From Hyphomicrobiales bacterium (GTDB taxonomy: Bacteria > Pseudomonadota > Alphaproteobacteria > Rhizobiales > Rhizobiaceae), in contig UBQW01000039.1 in the NCBI GenBank assembly GCA_900467745.1, forward strand, positions 1 to 56,630: a DNA stretch of 56,630 nt, read 5' to 3'. The notes below the pieces were generated by a model. That model made no database searches, was not told the DNA's origin, and saw only the letters and a list, made by a program, of their open reading frames with translations. Position 1 is the first letter of the stretch, and every line of letters begins with the position of its first letter. Below, piece after piece: positions 29,291 to 38,451 of this stretch. Both the position numbers and the translations under genes were made by a program.

Positions 29291-30694
29291 TCACGCAACA
29301 TCCTTTGTGACACCGGGAAGAATAAGGCGCGCCTTCAGCCCGCCCCACTCGCCGCGCGACAGTTCCAGCCGGCCCTGATACTCGTTGGCGATCTCGGTCA
29401 CGATCGAAAGACCAAGGCCGGTGCCGGGCTTGCTCTCGTCGAGACGGCGGCCGCGCTTCAAGGCCTCGCGGATCTGGTCGGGCTCAAGACCGGGGCCATC
29501 ATCCTCGACGATCACCTCGACCCAATGGCGGCGGGCGCTGCCCTCCCCGCCCTTGACGTCATCGGGGGCTTCCGTCACCGAAAGCCTGACCTTGTGGACG
29601 GCAAAGCGCGAGGCGTTTTCAAGCAGGTTGCCGACCACTTCCTCCAGATCCTGCTGCTCCAGCGCCACGGCCAGATGCGGTGGGTTGACGACAAGGTCGA
29701 ACTCCTTGTCGACGTTCAGGCGGCGCATGACGCGTACCAGCCGCTCCAGCGCCGGCTCGGCGTCGGTGCGGGCGAGAACGGATTCGCGCTGCGCGGCAAT
29801 GCGGGCGCGGTTGAGATAGGATTGCACCTGCCCCTGCATCGATTCCGCCTGGCTCTTGACCAGCTCGCCATGCGAGCGCTCCAGAACGCGGGCCTCGTTG
29901 AGCAGGACCGCGATCGGCGTCTTCAGCGAATGGGCGAGATTGCCGACCTGCATGCGGGCGCGCTCGACGATGCGGCGGTTGCTGTCGATCAGCGCGTTGA
30001 CCTCGTTGGCGAGCGGCAGGATCTCGCGCGGGAACTCGCCCTTCAGCTGCTCGCTCTCGCCGGCGCGGATGCGCTCGAGTGCGGCACGCGCCTTGTCGAG
30101 CGGCTTCAGGCCATAAAGAATGGCGAGCGCGTTGACGATCAGGCTGCCGACGCCGAAGCCGGCAAGGGCAAGATAGAGGCTGTGGGAGAAGTTGCGGACG
30201 TCGTCCTCGACGACATCGACATTGCCGGTGACGCGAAAGCGCGCGGCGCGGCCATCGGTGTCGAGCACCACTTCGGTCTCGGCGACCTGGATGCGGTTCT
30301 GCGAGGTGTCGGTGACCTGATAATAGCGCTCGTAGTTCTTGTCGAACGGCGCTTCCAGCACGGAGGGAACGGGGATGGTCGTGGCGCCGAGCGAGGGCGA
30401 GACCAGCGGCGGGGCCGTATAGGTCCCCAGCGGCTCGACCATCCAGTACCAGCCGGTCTTCGGCTGGGCAAAGCGCAGGTCGCCGAGCTGCGGGCTGCCC
30501 GACAGCGCGCCCTGATCGCCGATCGCCACCGAGTTGATGACGTTATAGAGCTGCGCGCGCAGGAGATCCTGAAAGCCGCGCTCGGCGCTCTTGCGATAGA
30601 GCGTCGAGATCAACAGGCCGATTACGACAAGCGCCACGGTCGACCAGATCGTGGTCAGAAGCAGGACGCGTGCGGTAAGAGACTTAATTCGCAT
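29291..30694 (-). CDS. feuQ: Sensor histidine kinase FeuQ-like
   Basis: 467 residues. Membrane helices at about 12-32 and 172-195 flank a periplasmic domain of about 140 residues. A HAMP region leads to HisKA with H255 (N-L-A-H-S-L-K-T-P-I-A-V-L) and an ATPase domain with N-L-L-E-N-A-S-R-F, E-D-D-G-P-G-L and G-T-G-L-G-L-S-I-V. The start overlaps the regulator gene by 11 bases. Identification as FeuQ (osmoadaptation, cyclic glucan export and iron uptake in rhizobia) rests on the regulator pairing plus the small exported protein gene directly upstream. Confidence 0.85.
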   Translation of the reverse strand: MRIKSLTARVLLLTTIWSTVALVVIGLLISTLYRKSAERGFQDLLRAQLYNVINSVAIGDQGALSGSPQLGDLRFAQPKTGWYWMVEPLGTYTAPPLVSPSLGATTIPVPSVLEAPFDKNYERYYQVTDTSQNRIQVAETEVVLDTDGRAARFRVTGNVDVVEDDVRNFSHSLYLALAGFGVGSLIVNALAILYGLKPLDKARAALERIRAGESEQLKGEFPREILPLANEVNALIDSNRRIVERARMQVGNLAHSLKTPIAVLLNEARVLERSHGELVKSQAESMQGQVQSYLNRARIAAQRESVLARTDAEPALERLVRVMRRLNVDKEFDLVVNPPHLAVALEQQDLEEVVGNLLENASRFAVHKVRLSVTEAPDDVKGGEGSARRHWVEVIVEDDGPGLEPDQIREALKRGRRLDESKPGTGLGLSIVTEIANEYQGRLELSRGEWGGLKARLILPGVTKDVA

Positions 30695-31355
30695 TGGTCG
30701 GCGCTTGGATGCGGTAGCCGAGACCGCGCACCGTTTCGATCAGATCGACGCCCATCTTCTTGCGCAGGCGACCGACGAAGACTTCGATCGTGTTGCTGTC
30801 GCGGTCGAAATCCTGGTCGTACATATGCTCGACCAGCTCGGTGCGCGACACGACCTCGCCCATGTGATGCATGAGATAAGCCAAGAGCCGGTATTCGTGC
30901 GAGGTCAGCTTCAGCGCCACGCCGTTGACCACCGCCTTCGAGGTCTTGGTGTCCAAGCGAACGGGGCCGCAGACGATCTCGGACGAAGAGTGGCCGGCGG
31001 CGCGGCGGATGAGCGCGCGGATGCGGGCGAGAACTTCTTCGACGTGGAAGGGCTTGGTCACGTAATCGTCGGCGCCCGCATCGATGCCGGCGACCTTGTC
31101 GCTCCAGCGGTCGCGCGCGGTCAGGATCAGCACCGGCATGCCGCGACCGGCGCCGCGCCACTTTTCCAGAACGCTGACGCCATCGAGCTCGGGCAGACCG
31201 ATATCGAGGATGATCGCGTCATAGGGCTCGGTATCGCCGAGGAAGTGTCCCTCCTCGCCGTCGAACGCCTGATCGACGACGTAGCCGGCCTCTTTCAGGG
31301 TTTCGCTCAGCTGACGATTCAGATTGACGTCGTCTTCGACTACCAGGATGCGCAT
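30684..31355 (-). CDS. feuP: OmpR/PhoP-type response regulator FeuP-like
   Basis: 223 residues: a receiver with E7-D8-D9 and D51 (I-I-L-D-I-G-L-P), and a winged-helix effector with L-T-S-H-E-Y-R-L-L-A-Y-L and V-F-V-G-R-L-R-K-K. It is transcribed before, and overlaps, the kinase gene. PhoP-like regulators paired with this kinase control cell-envelope functions in rhizobia. The feuP symbol depends on the neighbourhood; sequence alone shows only the OmpR/PhoP family. Confidence 0.87.
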   Translation of the reverse strand: MRILVVEDDVNLNRQLSETLKEAGYVVDQAFDGEEGHFLGDTEPYDAIILDIGLPELDGVSVLEKWRGAGRGMPVLILTARDRWSDKVAGIDAGADDYVTKPFHVEEVLARIRALIRRAAGHSSSEIVCGPVRLDTKTSKAVVNGVALKLTSHEYRLLAYLMHHMGEVVSRTELVEHMYDQDFDRDSNTIEVFVGRLRKKMGVDLIETVRGLGYRIQAPTNAN

Positions 31356-31408
31356 CGGTCCGCTCTACTCCGCTTTATGTCTTCGATGTCTAAATAGGGC
31401 GATTCTGC

Positions 31409-31657
31409 CTACATCGGAACCTTGACGGTTACTTTACGCGGTCGCTGGCCGTTGCCCTGGACGAGCACGGTGATGATGCAGCTGTCGCCGGAGGGCTGAA
31501 CGGAGAGCAGCTGCCCCCCGGTCTTCTCGACAACCTGCTGGGCGGCTTCACTGCAATCGCCTGCTACACGCACCAAAAGGTTGTGCGTATTATCCGGTGA
31601 GGGCGACGGTACCGTCAGCCAAACGGCCAACGCTGCGACGCTCAGAGGAGAGGCCAT
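31409..31657 (-). CDS. feuN: Small exported PepSY-like protein, candidate FeuN
   Basis: 82 residues with an N-terminal hydrophobic export signal (about 1-20). The mature part has C35 and C60 (probable disulfide) and a PepSY-like pattern (A-A-Q-Q-V-V-E-K-T-G-G-Q-L-L-S-V ... V-T-V-K-V). It is the first gene of the trio, 53 bases before the regulator. In Sinorhizobium meliloti a small periplasmic protein, FeuN, encoded just upstream of feuP restrains FeuQ signalling; position, size and export signal agree. GAAAG precedes the start. The signal peptide lacks a basic residue, so export should be tested. Confidence 0.75.
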   Translation of the reverse strand: MASPLSVAALAVWLTVPSPSPDNTHNLLVRVAGDCSEAAQQVVEKTGGQLLSVQPSGDSCIITVLVQGNGQRPRKVTVKVPM

Positions 31658-31802
31658 GTGCTATGCTTTCAATGGATACCAACTTGACCTGACTATGTAC
31701 TCAGGAGACCTGAATGGCAAATGAATGCAAGGTAATGTCCGGTCCCTGGAGGTGCCTGAGAGCGTGCCGCAAGGCACCCGACGCCGCTGCTGTGGCCGGA
31801 AA

Positions 31803-31837
31803 GGCACGGTTGGCGGAGGCATTCGCGCCACCGTGCC
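31803..31837 (-). terminator. Hairpin at the end of the GTA cluster
   Basis: On the minus strand GGCACGGTGGCG pairs with CGCC-A-ACCGTGCC (12-bp stem with one bulged A and a 10-base loop), followed by TTTCC. It lies 17 bases beyond the holin-like gene. The T-tract is short, so efficiency is uncertain. A smaller GTGCC-GCAA-GGCAC hairpin (31764-31777) follows. Confidence 0.45.
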
Positions 31838-31853
31838 GCAATCGCCCCTGGAC

Positions 31854-32063
31854 TCAAGGCTTGATCGCCGACTTCGCCGTCACCCGGCCATAGACCGCCA
31901 GCAGGCCACCCAGCGCACCGGCGATGTTGACGATCGCATCGACGATCTGGCCGCGGTCGCCGGGTGCGATATCCACACCCGTAAAGTGCAAAGCCGAAGC
32001 GAGGATCGCAACGACCGCGCCCCAGATGGTCTTCGAGCTGTACCAGTTTTTCAAATCAGGCAT
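31854..32063 (-). CDS. Holin-like small membrane protein of the GTA cluster
   Basis: 69 residues with two hydrophobic helices (about 14-32 and 41-59) separated by a short polar turn (D-I-A-P-G-D-R-G-Q) and a basic C-terminus (S-A-I-K-P). Size and topology match small phage holins. It is the last gene of the cluster, 24 bases after the tip protein. A holin would permeabilise the inner membrane for the endolysin encoded at 48619-49305. The function is inferred; it could be another small membrane protein. Confidence 0.6.
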   Translation of the reverse strand: MPDLKNWYSSKTIWGAVVAILASALHFTGVDIAPGDRGQIVDAIVNIAGALGGLLAVYGRVTAKSAIKP

Positions 32064-32087
32064 CGTCCTTCTCCTTCGGTTGAAATG

Positions 32088-35000
32088 TCACGTCTGAAAG
32101 CGCGCCCGCGCGGGCAATCCCAGCGGCACGCGCTCGCCGAGCTGGCGGACCGTCACCGCAAGGCTCGCCTGCCGCTCGCCGAAATCGAGCACCTCGTCAG
32201 CGAGCGGATAGGTCCATTCCGGCGTCCCGACCTCCACCGCCCGGACCACGATGTCAGCGCTGTCGAGTATCTCGACGCGGTACCGTTCGAAGGGCTCGTC
32301 GAGCGGAATATCGGCGCCGGTCCAGCTGTCGGCATTGTCGCGTCCGCGCCTTGTCCAGGCGATCACGGCATCGCCGGCATCCGTGCGCCGGCAGCGCAGG
32401 TGAACCGGGGCGAGCGGCGTCTCGGCGCGTAGCCCGCCCGCGAACACGAACGGCCCCGCCATCGCAAGCGAACCGGCCGCCTCGGCGATCCAGTTGAGCG
32501 ACAGGCCGGCCTCGTTGCTCAGCAGCCCGAGCGGCTTGACCGCATCGTCGAGCAGCACAACGGCAGCGCCCTCGGGACTGCCCGAGCCCATCGCGTCCTC
32601 GGTGCCCGCAAGCCCACGCAGCAAGCCAGTCAGACGCCAGCGGCCTGCCGCGATTTCCTCGGCCTGCAGGAAAGACACGATCTCCCAGACGCCGCTCACT
32701 GAGCGCACAGCCAGCCGATTGGCGCCGTTCAGCACCGATATCTCGGCCGCCGAGGACAGTTCGCCGTATGCGAGATCGACGATCAGCGCCTGGGACCAGT
32801 CAAAGCGGCCGGTGACGCCGGGTGCCAGTGCAGACACAAGCGCTCCCATCGTTGCCGGACGGTCGAGCACTGCCCTGCCCCGATAGCCCTCCGTCGTCGC
32901 CGATGACGACAGGCCGACAGTGCGCCATGGCTTGGCGAAGACGGCGCCGCGCGCGAAGCTCGTCGCCGCCTCGCCGTCGAAGCGCGGCAGATCCATCAGA
33001 TGCACGACCGGCTTGAACAGGTTCGAGGCGGTGCCGCCGCCATTTCGGCCATCGGTCACCGCAGGCGGAGCACCGCCAGCGGATGGCGCAAAGGCTCGCG
33101 CTTCGATGCGACGGGCATCGGCATCCTCGATGCGCGAGACCAGGAAGCGGCCATCGGGGCCACCGGTCAGCGAGACGACGTCCCCCGGCTGCACATCGAG
33201 CCGGCCCGGCGCCAGCGAGAAGCGCAGCGAGCGGCGGGCGATGCGACTGTCGCGCAGCAGCGCTTCGGCCGCATCGAGCGCCGTCTCCTCGGCAAGAACG
33301 GCAGGCAGATCCTGTTTGATCAGCCGGCTCGTCGCCTGACCGGCGCGGTGCGAGCGGGCGCTTGCCTGCTCGTAATCGAGATCGGGATTGTAGAAGGTCA
33401 TCACCGCCTCGGCGGCGAAATCGCTGTCGTGGCCGCGCGTCTCCTGCCACAGCGGTTCATTCTCGCTGTCGACGAGCGTCTCGATCCGCATCGCCGCCAG
33501 GCTGGCGCGCGTGCGCGAGCGGAAGCGCAGGAGGCCGGCATCCTCGAAGGCATCGATCTGGAACGCCTGCAGCAGCGGCTCGATCAGGTCACGAGCCGAG
33601 CCGAGCTCGCCCTTGACGTAACCGATCAGGTCGCCGCTCACCTCGGAGACGTCGAAATCAACAAAGCCGTGGTCGCGCAGCACCGCCGCCACGATATCGG
33701 CCAGGGTGCCCGCGCCGAGCCGACCATTCAGCCAGTGGCCGGTGCGCCAATTGCCGCCATCGGACCAGACATCCGTTGCCAGCGGAAAGGCCGGGAACGG
33801 CCGCGCATCCCAGCACCAGACGAAGAGATGCGAGGGATCGACCATGCCATCAGGCACATCATCGTCGGCCCACCAGAGATGGTGCGCCTCGAGGAAGCGG
33901 CGCTGCATGCTGTCCGAGCGCATGCCGGTGGAGAAATACGGCGCCCCGCTTTCCACCGACTTCGGGTCGGCGAAGACATTGGGCTGGTTGGCGCCCTTGT
34001 CGACGGCGCCGCAGCCGAGTTCGGTGAACCAGACCGGCTTGCCGGACGGCACCCAAGCCGTCGGTGCCGCGCGTTCGGCGCCGCCGATGCGCTCGTAGTG
34101 CGGATTGGCCCACCAGGCGGCGATATCCTTGTAGCGGAAGACCCAGGGCTTGCCGGCCAGACCATCGGTGATCGGGCTGCGCTCCCGGGCTTTGCGGGCA
34201 TCGCTGTCGGCATAGTACCAGTCGAACCCTTCGCCAGAACCAATCGCCGCCATCAGCGCGTCTCGATCGTCGGCGAGGCGGAAGCCGTCGGGATTGGCGC
34301 TGGCCAGATCGTCGTCGCGCCAGTCGGCGAGCGGCATGTAATTATCGATCCCGACGGCATCGATATCGGGCGAAGCCCAGAGCGGGTCGAGATGGAAATA
34401 GACGTCGCCGCTACCATCAGCCGGATGATAGCCGAAATACTCGCTCCAATCGGCGCCATAGGTGATCTTGGCTGCCGGCAGTAGCGCCCTGACATCGCCC
34501 GCCAGCCGCATCAGCGCCTCGACAAAGGGAAAGGCATCGCCGCCATCGCGCAGTTGCGTCAGCCCGCGCAGTTCGGAGCCGATCAGGAAGCCATCGACCC
34601 CGCCCGCAAGACGCGCCAGCTGCGCATAGTGCAGGATGAAACGCCGGTAGCTCTCCTCGCCACCATGATAGGCCACGTGGCCGCCCGAAATCGTGAAATC
34701 TCCCGCCTGCGCATTGCCCGTGAAGGCCTGCACCTGCCCGCGCGCGATAGCAGTACGGTCAGCGCTAGCAGGCCGCCCCGGCGCCGGATCGCAGGTGATG
34801 CGGCCGCGCCAGGGATAGGACGCCTGTCGTGCGCCGCCATAGGGATCGGCGAGCGCGTTGTCGGCGGGGATATCCATCATCACGAAGGGATAGAGATAGA
34901 CCTTGAGACCACGGCTCCTGAGATCGGCGATCGCCGACAGCACGCTGGCATCGTCGGGCGTCCCGCCATAGGCCGGGCCGCCATTGCTGCGGCTGACGAG

Positions 35001-35933
35001 ATGGGCCGCGCCACGCCCAATGCCGGAGACCGACCACGGCCTGCTTTCCTCCGCGCGACTTGCCACCTCGACACCAGGCACCACGCGGCATTGGCCGGCG
35101 CGCAGATCGGTGCCGAACCACGAGACCACGAGCGCCACGCGCTCGAGATTGGGGCAGAGCGCCATCAGCTCGTCGATCGAGATATCCCAATCGCTCGTGC
35201 CGCGCAGGCTGTTGCGATTGAGAATGCGCGCGCTGCCGGCGCCGAGGCTCTCCGAGACCTGCGCCAGCTGATAGCCATGCTCGGTGGCGCCGGGGATGAT
35301 GCAGACGGCCTTGATCTCATTTTCCAGCTCGCCGACCGGTCTCACCACTTCAAACTGCAGCAGCGGAATGCGGTTTCCATAGGCATCGAGCGGCAGCCGC
35401 TCGAAGACGACGTAAGCAAGCCCGCGATAGGCAGGCGCATTGCCCTCCCCCTGCTTGGCCTCGATCAGCGGATCGGGCAACTGCGCCTCGTCGCCGCGAT
35501 AGACGCGCATCTCGATCCTCGTCAGATCCAGTTCCTTGCCATCGGCCCAGACGCGCGTGACATGCCCGATCGGCCCTTCCGCGAGGCCGACCGCAAGATT
35601 GGCGAAGTAGCGGAAGCTCTCGACGCGGGTGCCGCCGGTGGCCTTGCCGCCCTGCCGCTCGCTGGTCACCTCCTCCTCGAAGCGCGTCGCCCAGATCAGC
35701 GTGCCACCGACGCGCACACTGCCATAGACACGGTTGATCGCCGTGCCCTCGTCGGCGCCGGGAATGCGGGCGCTCGACAGATGGGCGCCGCGCACGGTGG
35801 AGCGGCCGTTGATCAGCGCGCGATCGACGACACTTCCGGCAAGCGCGCCGGCCGCGCGGCCGATGATGGCGCCGACAGGGCCGAAGACGCCGCCGAGTGC
35901 CGCGCCGGCGGCCTGGAAGAGGAGCGTTGCCAT
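32088..35933 (-). CDS. GTA/phage tail tip protein, gp15-type, with TIM-barrel domain
   Basis: 1281 residues, matching the size of RcGTA gp15 (megatron). The N-terminus carries glycine-rich hydrophobic segments (about 7-36), then phage tail-hub-like domains. The GTA TIM-barrel region (about 400-620) contains G-F-L-I-G-S-E-L-R-G-L, Y-G-A-D-W-S-E-Y-F and D-A-V-G-I-D-N-Y-M-P-L. C-terminal tail-assembly and carbohydrate-binding-like domains end in R-V-P-L-G-L-P-A-R-A-R-F. It probably forms the baseplate spike and host-recognition part. It abuts the NlpC/P60 gene, with the stop and start of the neighbours directly adjacent. Confidence 0.93.
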   Translation of the reverse strand: MATLLFQAAGAALGGVFGPVGAIIGRAAGALAGSVVDRALINGRSTVRGAHLSSARIPGADEGTAINRVYGSVRVGGTLIWATRFEEEVTSERQGGKATGGTRVESFRYFANLAVGLAEGPIGHVTRVWADGKELDLTRIEMRVYRGDEAQLPDPLIEAKQGEGNAPAYRGLAYVVFERLPLDAYGNRIPLLQFEVVRPVGELENEIKAVCIIPGATEHGYQLAQVSESLGAGSARILNRNSLRGTSDWDISIDELMALCPNLERVALVVSWFGTDLRAGQCRVVPGVEVASRAEESRPWSVSGIGRGAAHLVSRSNGGPAYGGTPDDASVLSAIADLRSRGLKVYLYPFVMMDIPADNALADPYGGARQASYPWRGRITCDPAPGRPASADRTAIARGQVQAFTGNAQAGDFTISGGHVAYHGGEESYRRFILHYAQLARLAGGVDGFLIGSELRGLTQLRDGGDAFPFVEALMRLAGDVRALLPAAKITYGADWSEYFGYHPADGSGDVYFHLDPLWASPDIDAVGIDNYMPLADWRDDDLASANPDGFRLADDRDALMAAIGSGEGFDWYYADSDARKARERSPITDGLAGKPWVFRYKDIAAWWANPHYERIGGAERAAPTAWVPSGKPVWFTELGCGAVDKGANQPNVFADPKSVESGAPYFSTGMRSDSMQRRFLEAHHLWWADDDVPDGMVDPSHLFVWCWDARPFPAFPLATDVWSDGGNWRTGHWLNGRLGAGTLADIVAAVLRDHGFVDFDVSEVSGDLIGYVKGELGSARDLIEPLLQAFQIDAFEDAGLLRFRSRTRASLAAMRIETLVDSENEPLWQETRGHDSDFAAEAVMTFYNPDLDYEQASARSHRAGQATSRLIKQDLPAVLAEETALDAAEALLRDSRIARRSLRFSLAPGRLDVQPGDVVSLTGGPDGRFLVSRIEDADARRIEARAFAPSAGGAPPAVTDGRNGGGTASNLFKPVVHLMDLPRFDGEAATSFARGAVFAKPWRTVGLSSSATTEGYRGRAVLDRPATMGALVSALAPGVTGRFDWSQALIVDLAYGELSSAAEISVLNGANRLAVRSVSGVWEIVSFLQAEEIAAGRWRLTGLLRGLAGTEDAMGSGSPEGAAVVLLDDAVKPLGLLSNEAGLSLNWIAEAAGSLAMAGPFVFAGGLRAETPLAPVHLRCRRTDAGDAVIAWTRRGRDNADSWTGADIPLDEPFERYRVEILDSADIVVRAVEVGTPEWTYPLADEVLDFGERQASLAVTVRQLGERVPLGLPARARFQT

Positions 35934-36368
35934 CTATCTCTCCGGAAAACGAAAGACGCCCGAAATCCGCCGGCGCCAGCTCGGCACCAGCGGTGAAGTG
36001 ACTACCGCCGCCTGCTCGTATGCATGAATGAACTGCCGCTCGCCCGACAGGATACCCGCATGCTTGGCGGCGAGCTGCGGGCGCCAGCGAAACAGGAGCA
36101 CATCGCCCGGTCTTGCCTCGACAAGCGGCAGCGACGGGCCGAAATGCCGGAGTGCGGCCTCCATCAGCCGATCCCCGCCGCCGCGCTCTGCCCAATCCGG
36201 CGCATAGGGCGGCGGGCGCTCCGGCTCAGTGCCGTAAAGCTCGCGCCAGATGCCCCTGATCAGCCCGAGACAATCGCAGCCGACGCCCTTGAGCGAAGCC
36301 TGATGCCTGTAGGGCGTACCGATCCAGCCTTCGGCCAGCTGCAGCACTTCCGTTGAAATGTCGGTCAT
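35934..36368 (-). CDS. GTA NlpC/P60-family peptidase, gp14-type
   Basis: 144 residues from the ATG at 36368, which overlaps the hub gene stop by four bases. Catalytic Cys C33 lies in G-V-G-C-D-C-L-G-L-I, and the His is in A-K-H-A-G-I-L. The N-terminus L-A-E-G-W-I-G-T-P-Y is typical of the family. In RcGTA the corresponding protein is the cell-wall peptidase of the tail tip, which opens peptidoglycan during delivery. Confidence 0.93.
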   Translation of the reverse strand: MTDISTEVLQLAEGWIGTPYRHQASLKGVGCDCLGLIRGIWRELYGTEPERPPPYAPDWAERGGGDRLMEAALRHFGPSLPLVEARPGDVLLFRWRPQLAAKHAGILSGERQFIHAYEQAAVVTSPLVPSWRRRISGVFRFPER

Positions 36369-37255
36369 TTGAACAGCGCGCTCCCGTCGTGAAGGGTCTC
36401 GCCATCGGCATAGGTGTAGGCGAAATCGGTGCCGGGGATGTGCGGGAAGCCGCGAAAATTCAGGCGGTTGGCGAACTTCGTTCGGCAGGTGGAAAAGGCC
36501 TTGTCGCAGCCCGCCGTCAGCACGACGCGATCGCCCGCCCGTGGCGTGGCCTCGAGCGGCAACCAGAGGGTCACCTCCAGCAGACCGTCCTTCACCGCAT
36601 GCGTCTCGATCTCCAGCCGCTGACCATGATTGCCGCCATCGAGAAAGCCGAGCACACCGAAACGAAAGAAGCCGTCTGCCACGGCGCGGACGCCCGAGAG
36701 CAAAAGCCGGCTGGCATCCGGCACCGAGACCACCACGCCTTCGGCGCGCATCGCGGGCGCCGAGAGATCGACGCCGCATCTTTGATCGCCAAGCGTGGCG
36801 TCGCAGCGCCGGCCGTAGACGCGGCCCTGTGGTTCGCCGAGGCGGCTGGCGAAGCTGCGCAGCTCCGCCTGGAACTGGTCGGCATCGCGCGTGACGTCGC
36901 CGATCTCCTGCACCTTCAAGAGTATGTGCTGGCCTGGGTCCGCCCAGTTGACGAGGTGGACCTCGACGCGGGCGCCGTCATAGCGGCCGCGCTTCAGATC
37001 CTCTTCGGTGATCGCCGCGCTGGAAAAGCCGCCGGCGACATCGCTGGTGGCGGCCGGCAATCCCGCCTCCTCTTCCGCCGCACTGGCGGAAAAGCCGCTC
37101 GCCGCCAGGAAGGTGGTGCCCGCGAAGGTCAGGTCGTGATCGTGTTCCGTGAACCCAAGCACGACGCCATCGCGGCGCGTCACCCGCCAGGCATGACAGA
37201 GCGTCGTGGCGTCGCCTGCAAGATGCGCGGCGAGCGCGTCCGGAATATGCCTCAT
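36365..37255 (-). CDS. GTA tail hub protein, gp13-type (DUF2163)
   Basis: 296 residues from the ATG at 37255 (M-R-H-I-P-D-A-L), which overlaps the distal-tail stop by four bases. It has the DUF2163 signature F-T-E-H-D-H-D-L-T-F near residue 35 and C-terminal G-C-D-K-A-F-S-T-C. Four cysteines, C151, C160, C250 and C257, are positioned as expected for a metal cluster; the RcGTA hub has been reported to hold an iron-sulfur cluster. It links the tail tube to the tip. Confidence 0.92.
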   Translation of the reverse strand: MRHIPDALAAHLAGDATTLCHAWRVTRRDGVVLGFTEHDHDLTFAGTTFLAASGFSASAAEEEAGLPAATSDVAGGFSSAAITEEDLKRGRYDGARVEVHLVNWADPGQHILLKVQEIGDVTRDADQFQAELRSFASRLGEPQGRVYGRRCDATLGDQRCGVDLSAPAMRAEGVVVSVPDASRLLLSGVRAVADGFFRFGVLGFLDGGNHGQRLEIETHAVKDGLLEVTLWLPLEATPRAGDRVVLTAGCDKAFSTCRTKFANRLNFRGFPHIPGTDFAYTYADGETLHDGSALFK

Positions 37256-37893
37256 GGCATGATCTCCATCAGTGGAATGGTGGGAATGCGTCCAGCATTG
37301 AAAGCCGAGAGGTTGACGTCGATGCGCCCGGTCGCAAAGCGCACCGGCACGTCGAAGAGGAACCCCGCCGTCACCGAGGCACCCTCCGGCGGAACGGCAT
37401 CCGCCGCGAAGGTGACGATGCCGGTCGCGGGGTCGCACACGAAGGCGGACGACGGCTGCGGCACGCCATCCACGGCGACGACGACCGAGTTCTCGACGGG
37501 CTTGGCAATCCGCCGCGTGCTGCTGGCCCCGGCATCGCCATAGGTCTTGGCGAGCGGGAACGCGACGGCCACGCCATCGCCGATCCCGATCGGCTGGTCG
37601 CCGGGTCCGATCTCGGCTCCCGGCCGTGTCGACGTCCAGTCGATGGGATCGCGGAAGCGGAAGCCATAGAGCTCGCCGCCACGGGCCTCGAAGAACTCCA
37701 GCACCTCGTAGAGATCCGCCACCGAGCGCAGGCCGGAGCCCGCATCATAGCTGCGGCGCGCATCGCGCCAGCGGCTGTTGCGGCTTTCGCGGCCATTGGA
37801 GAGATTGACGATATCGGTGCGCCTGACCGGCCCGCCGCTCGTCGACAAAGACAGGCGCAGCGGAAAGCGCACCTCGTGGAAACCGGATGTCAT
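37252..37893 (-). CDS. GTA distal tail protein, gp12-type (DUF2460)
   Basis: 213 residues. It begins M-T-S-G-F-H-E-V-R-F-P and contains L-Y-E-V-L-E-F-F-E-A-R-G-G and Y-G-F-R-F-R-D-P-x-D-W, the hallmark motifs of the DUF2460/TIGR02217 family. It forms the distal tail ring joining the tube to the hub. It lies 12 bases after the tape-measure gene. Confidence 0.94.
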   Translation of the reverse strand: MTSGFHEVRFPLRLSLSTSGGPVRRTDIVNLSNGRESRNSRWRDARRSYDAGSGLRSVADLYEVLEFFEARGGELYGFRFRDPIDWTSTRPGAEIGPGDQPIGIGDGVAVAFPLAKTYGDAGASSTRRIAKPVENSVVVAVDGVPQPSSAFVCDPATGIVTFAADAVPPEGASVTAGFLFDVPVRFATGRIDVNLSAFNAGRIPTIPLMEIMP

Positions 37894-37905
37894 CTACTCT
37901 AATCC

Positions 37906-38451
37906 TCACAAATTGCGCTGGCCGCGCATCGCGGTGCGCGCCAGCATCGAGGAAATCTGCGCCTCGCTCTTTCGGAAGCTCTCGGCATCCGTCGCGGTAA
38001 CGTTGAAGACGATCTGCGGCTGCGAGCCCGCCCCTGAAGCGGCGACGCCGAGCGAACCGTCGGCGCCACGCCGCAAGGGCAGGATCGCCTCGCTGCCCGC
38101 CTCGCCCATCAGCCCCATGTCGCCGCCGAGAGGGAAATAGGTGGGCTGCGAGACCACACCGCCATCGGCGAAGGGCAGCAGCTTGCCCGCACCACCGAAC
38201 AGGCTGGAGGCGGCGCCCGAGAGCATCGTCTCCAGCGGCTTCAATCCCGCCTGCAGCACGATATCCGTCATGCGATTGGCCAGCCCGCGCAGCACATCAT
38301 CCAGCCCCTTGCCGCCCGACACAGCGCTGCGCAGCGCCCCTGACAGTGCCGAGCCGAAGGAGCGCGAGCGACCCTCGAGATCGTCCAGCGCACGCCGCAG
38401 CGTCGCGGCTTCGTCGGTCATGGCGGAGAGGTCGGTCTGGTCATCGGTCAT
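37906..38451 (-). CDS. Short GTA tail tape-measure protein, gp11-type
   Basis: 181 residues. The N-terminal helical region (A-A-T-L-R-R-A-L-D-D-L-E) is followed by a hydrophobic G/A-rich segment, then F-A-D-G-G-V-V and M-G-E-A-G-S-E-A-I-L-P-L, the C-terminal signature of lambda-type tape-measure proteins. The small size fits a short GTA tail. The start overlaps the chaperone gene by 11 bases. Confidence 0.9.
   Translation of the reverse strand: MTDDQTDLSAMTDEAATLRRALDDLEGRSRSFGSALSGALRSAVSGGKGLDDVLRGLANRMTDIVLQAGLKPLETMLSGAASSLFGGAGKLLPFADGGVVSQPTYFPLGGDMGLMGEAGSEAILPLRRGADGSLGVAASGAGSQPQIVFNVTATDAESFRKSEAQISSMLARTAMRGQRNL

Noticed and set aside
31714..31893. A 59-codon plus-strand ORF with AGGAGA upstream, beginning M-A-N-E-C-K
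   Set aside because: It runs into the holin-like gene on the opposite strand and through the terminator hairpin, its composition is R/A/C-rich like a shadow frame, and no similarity is recognised. The ribosome-binding site alone is not enough.
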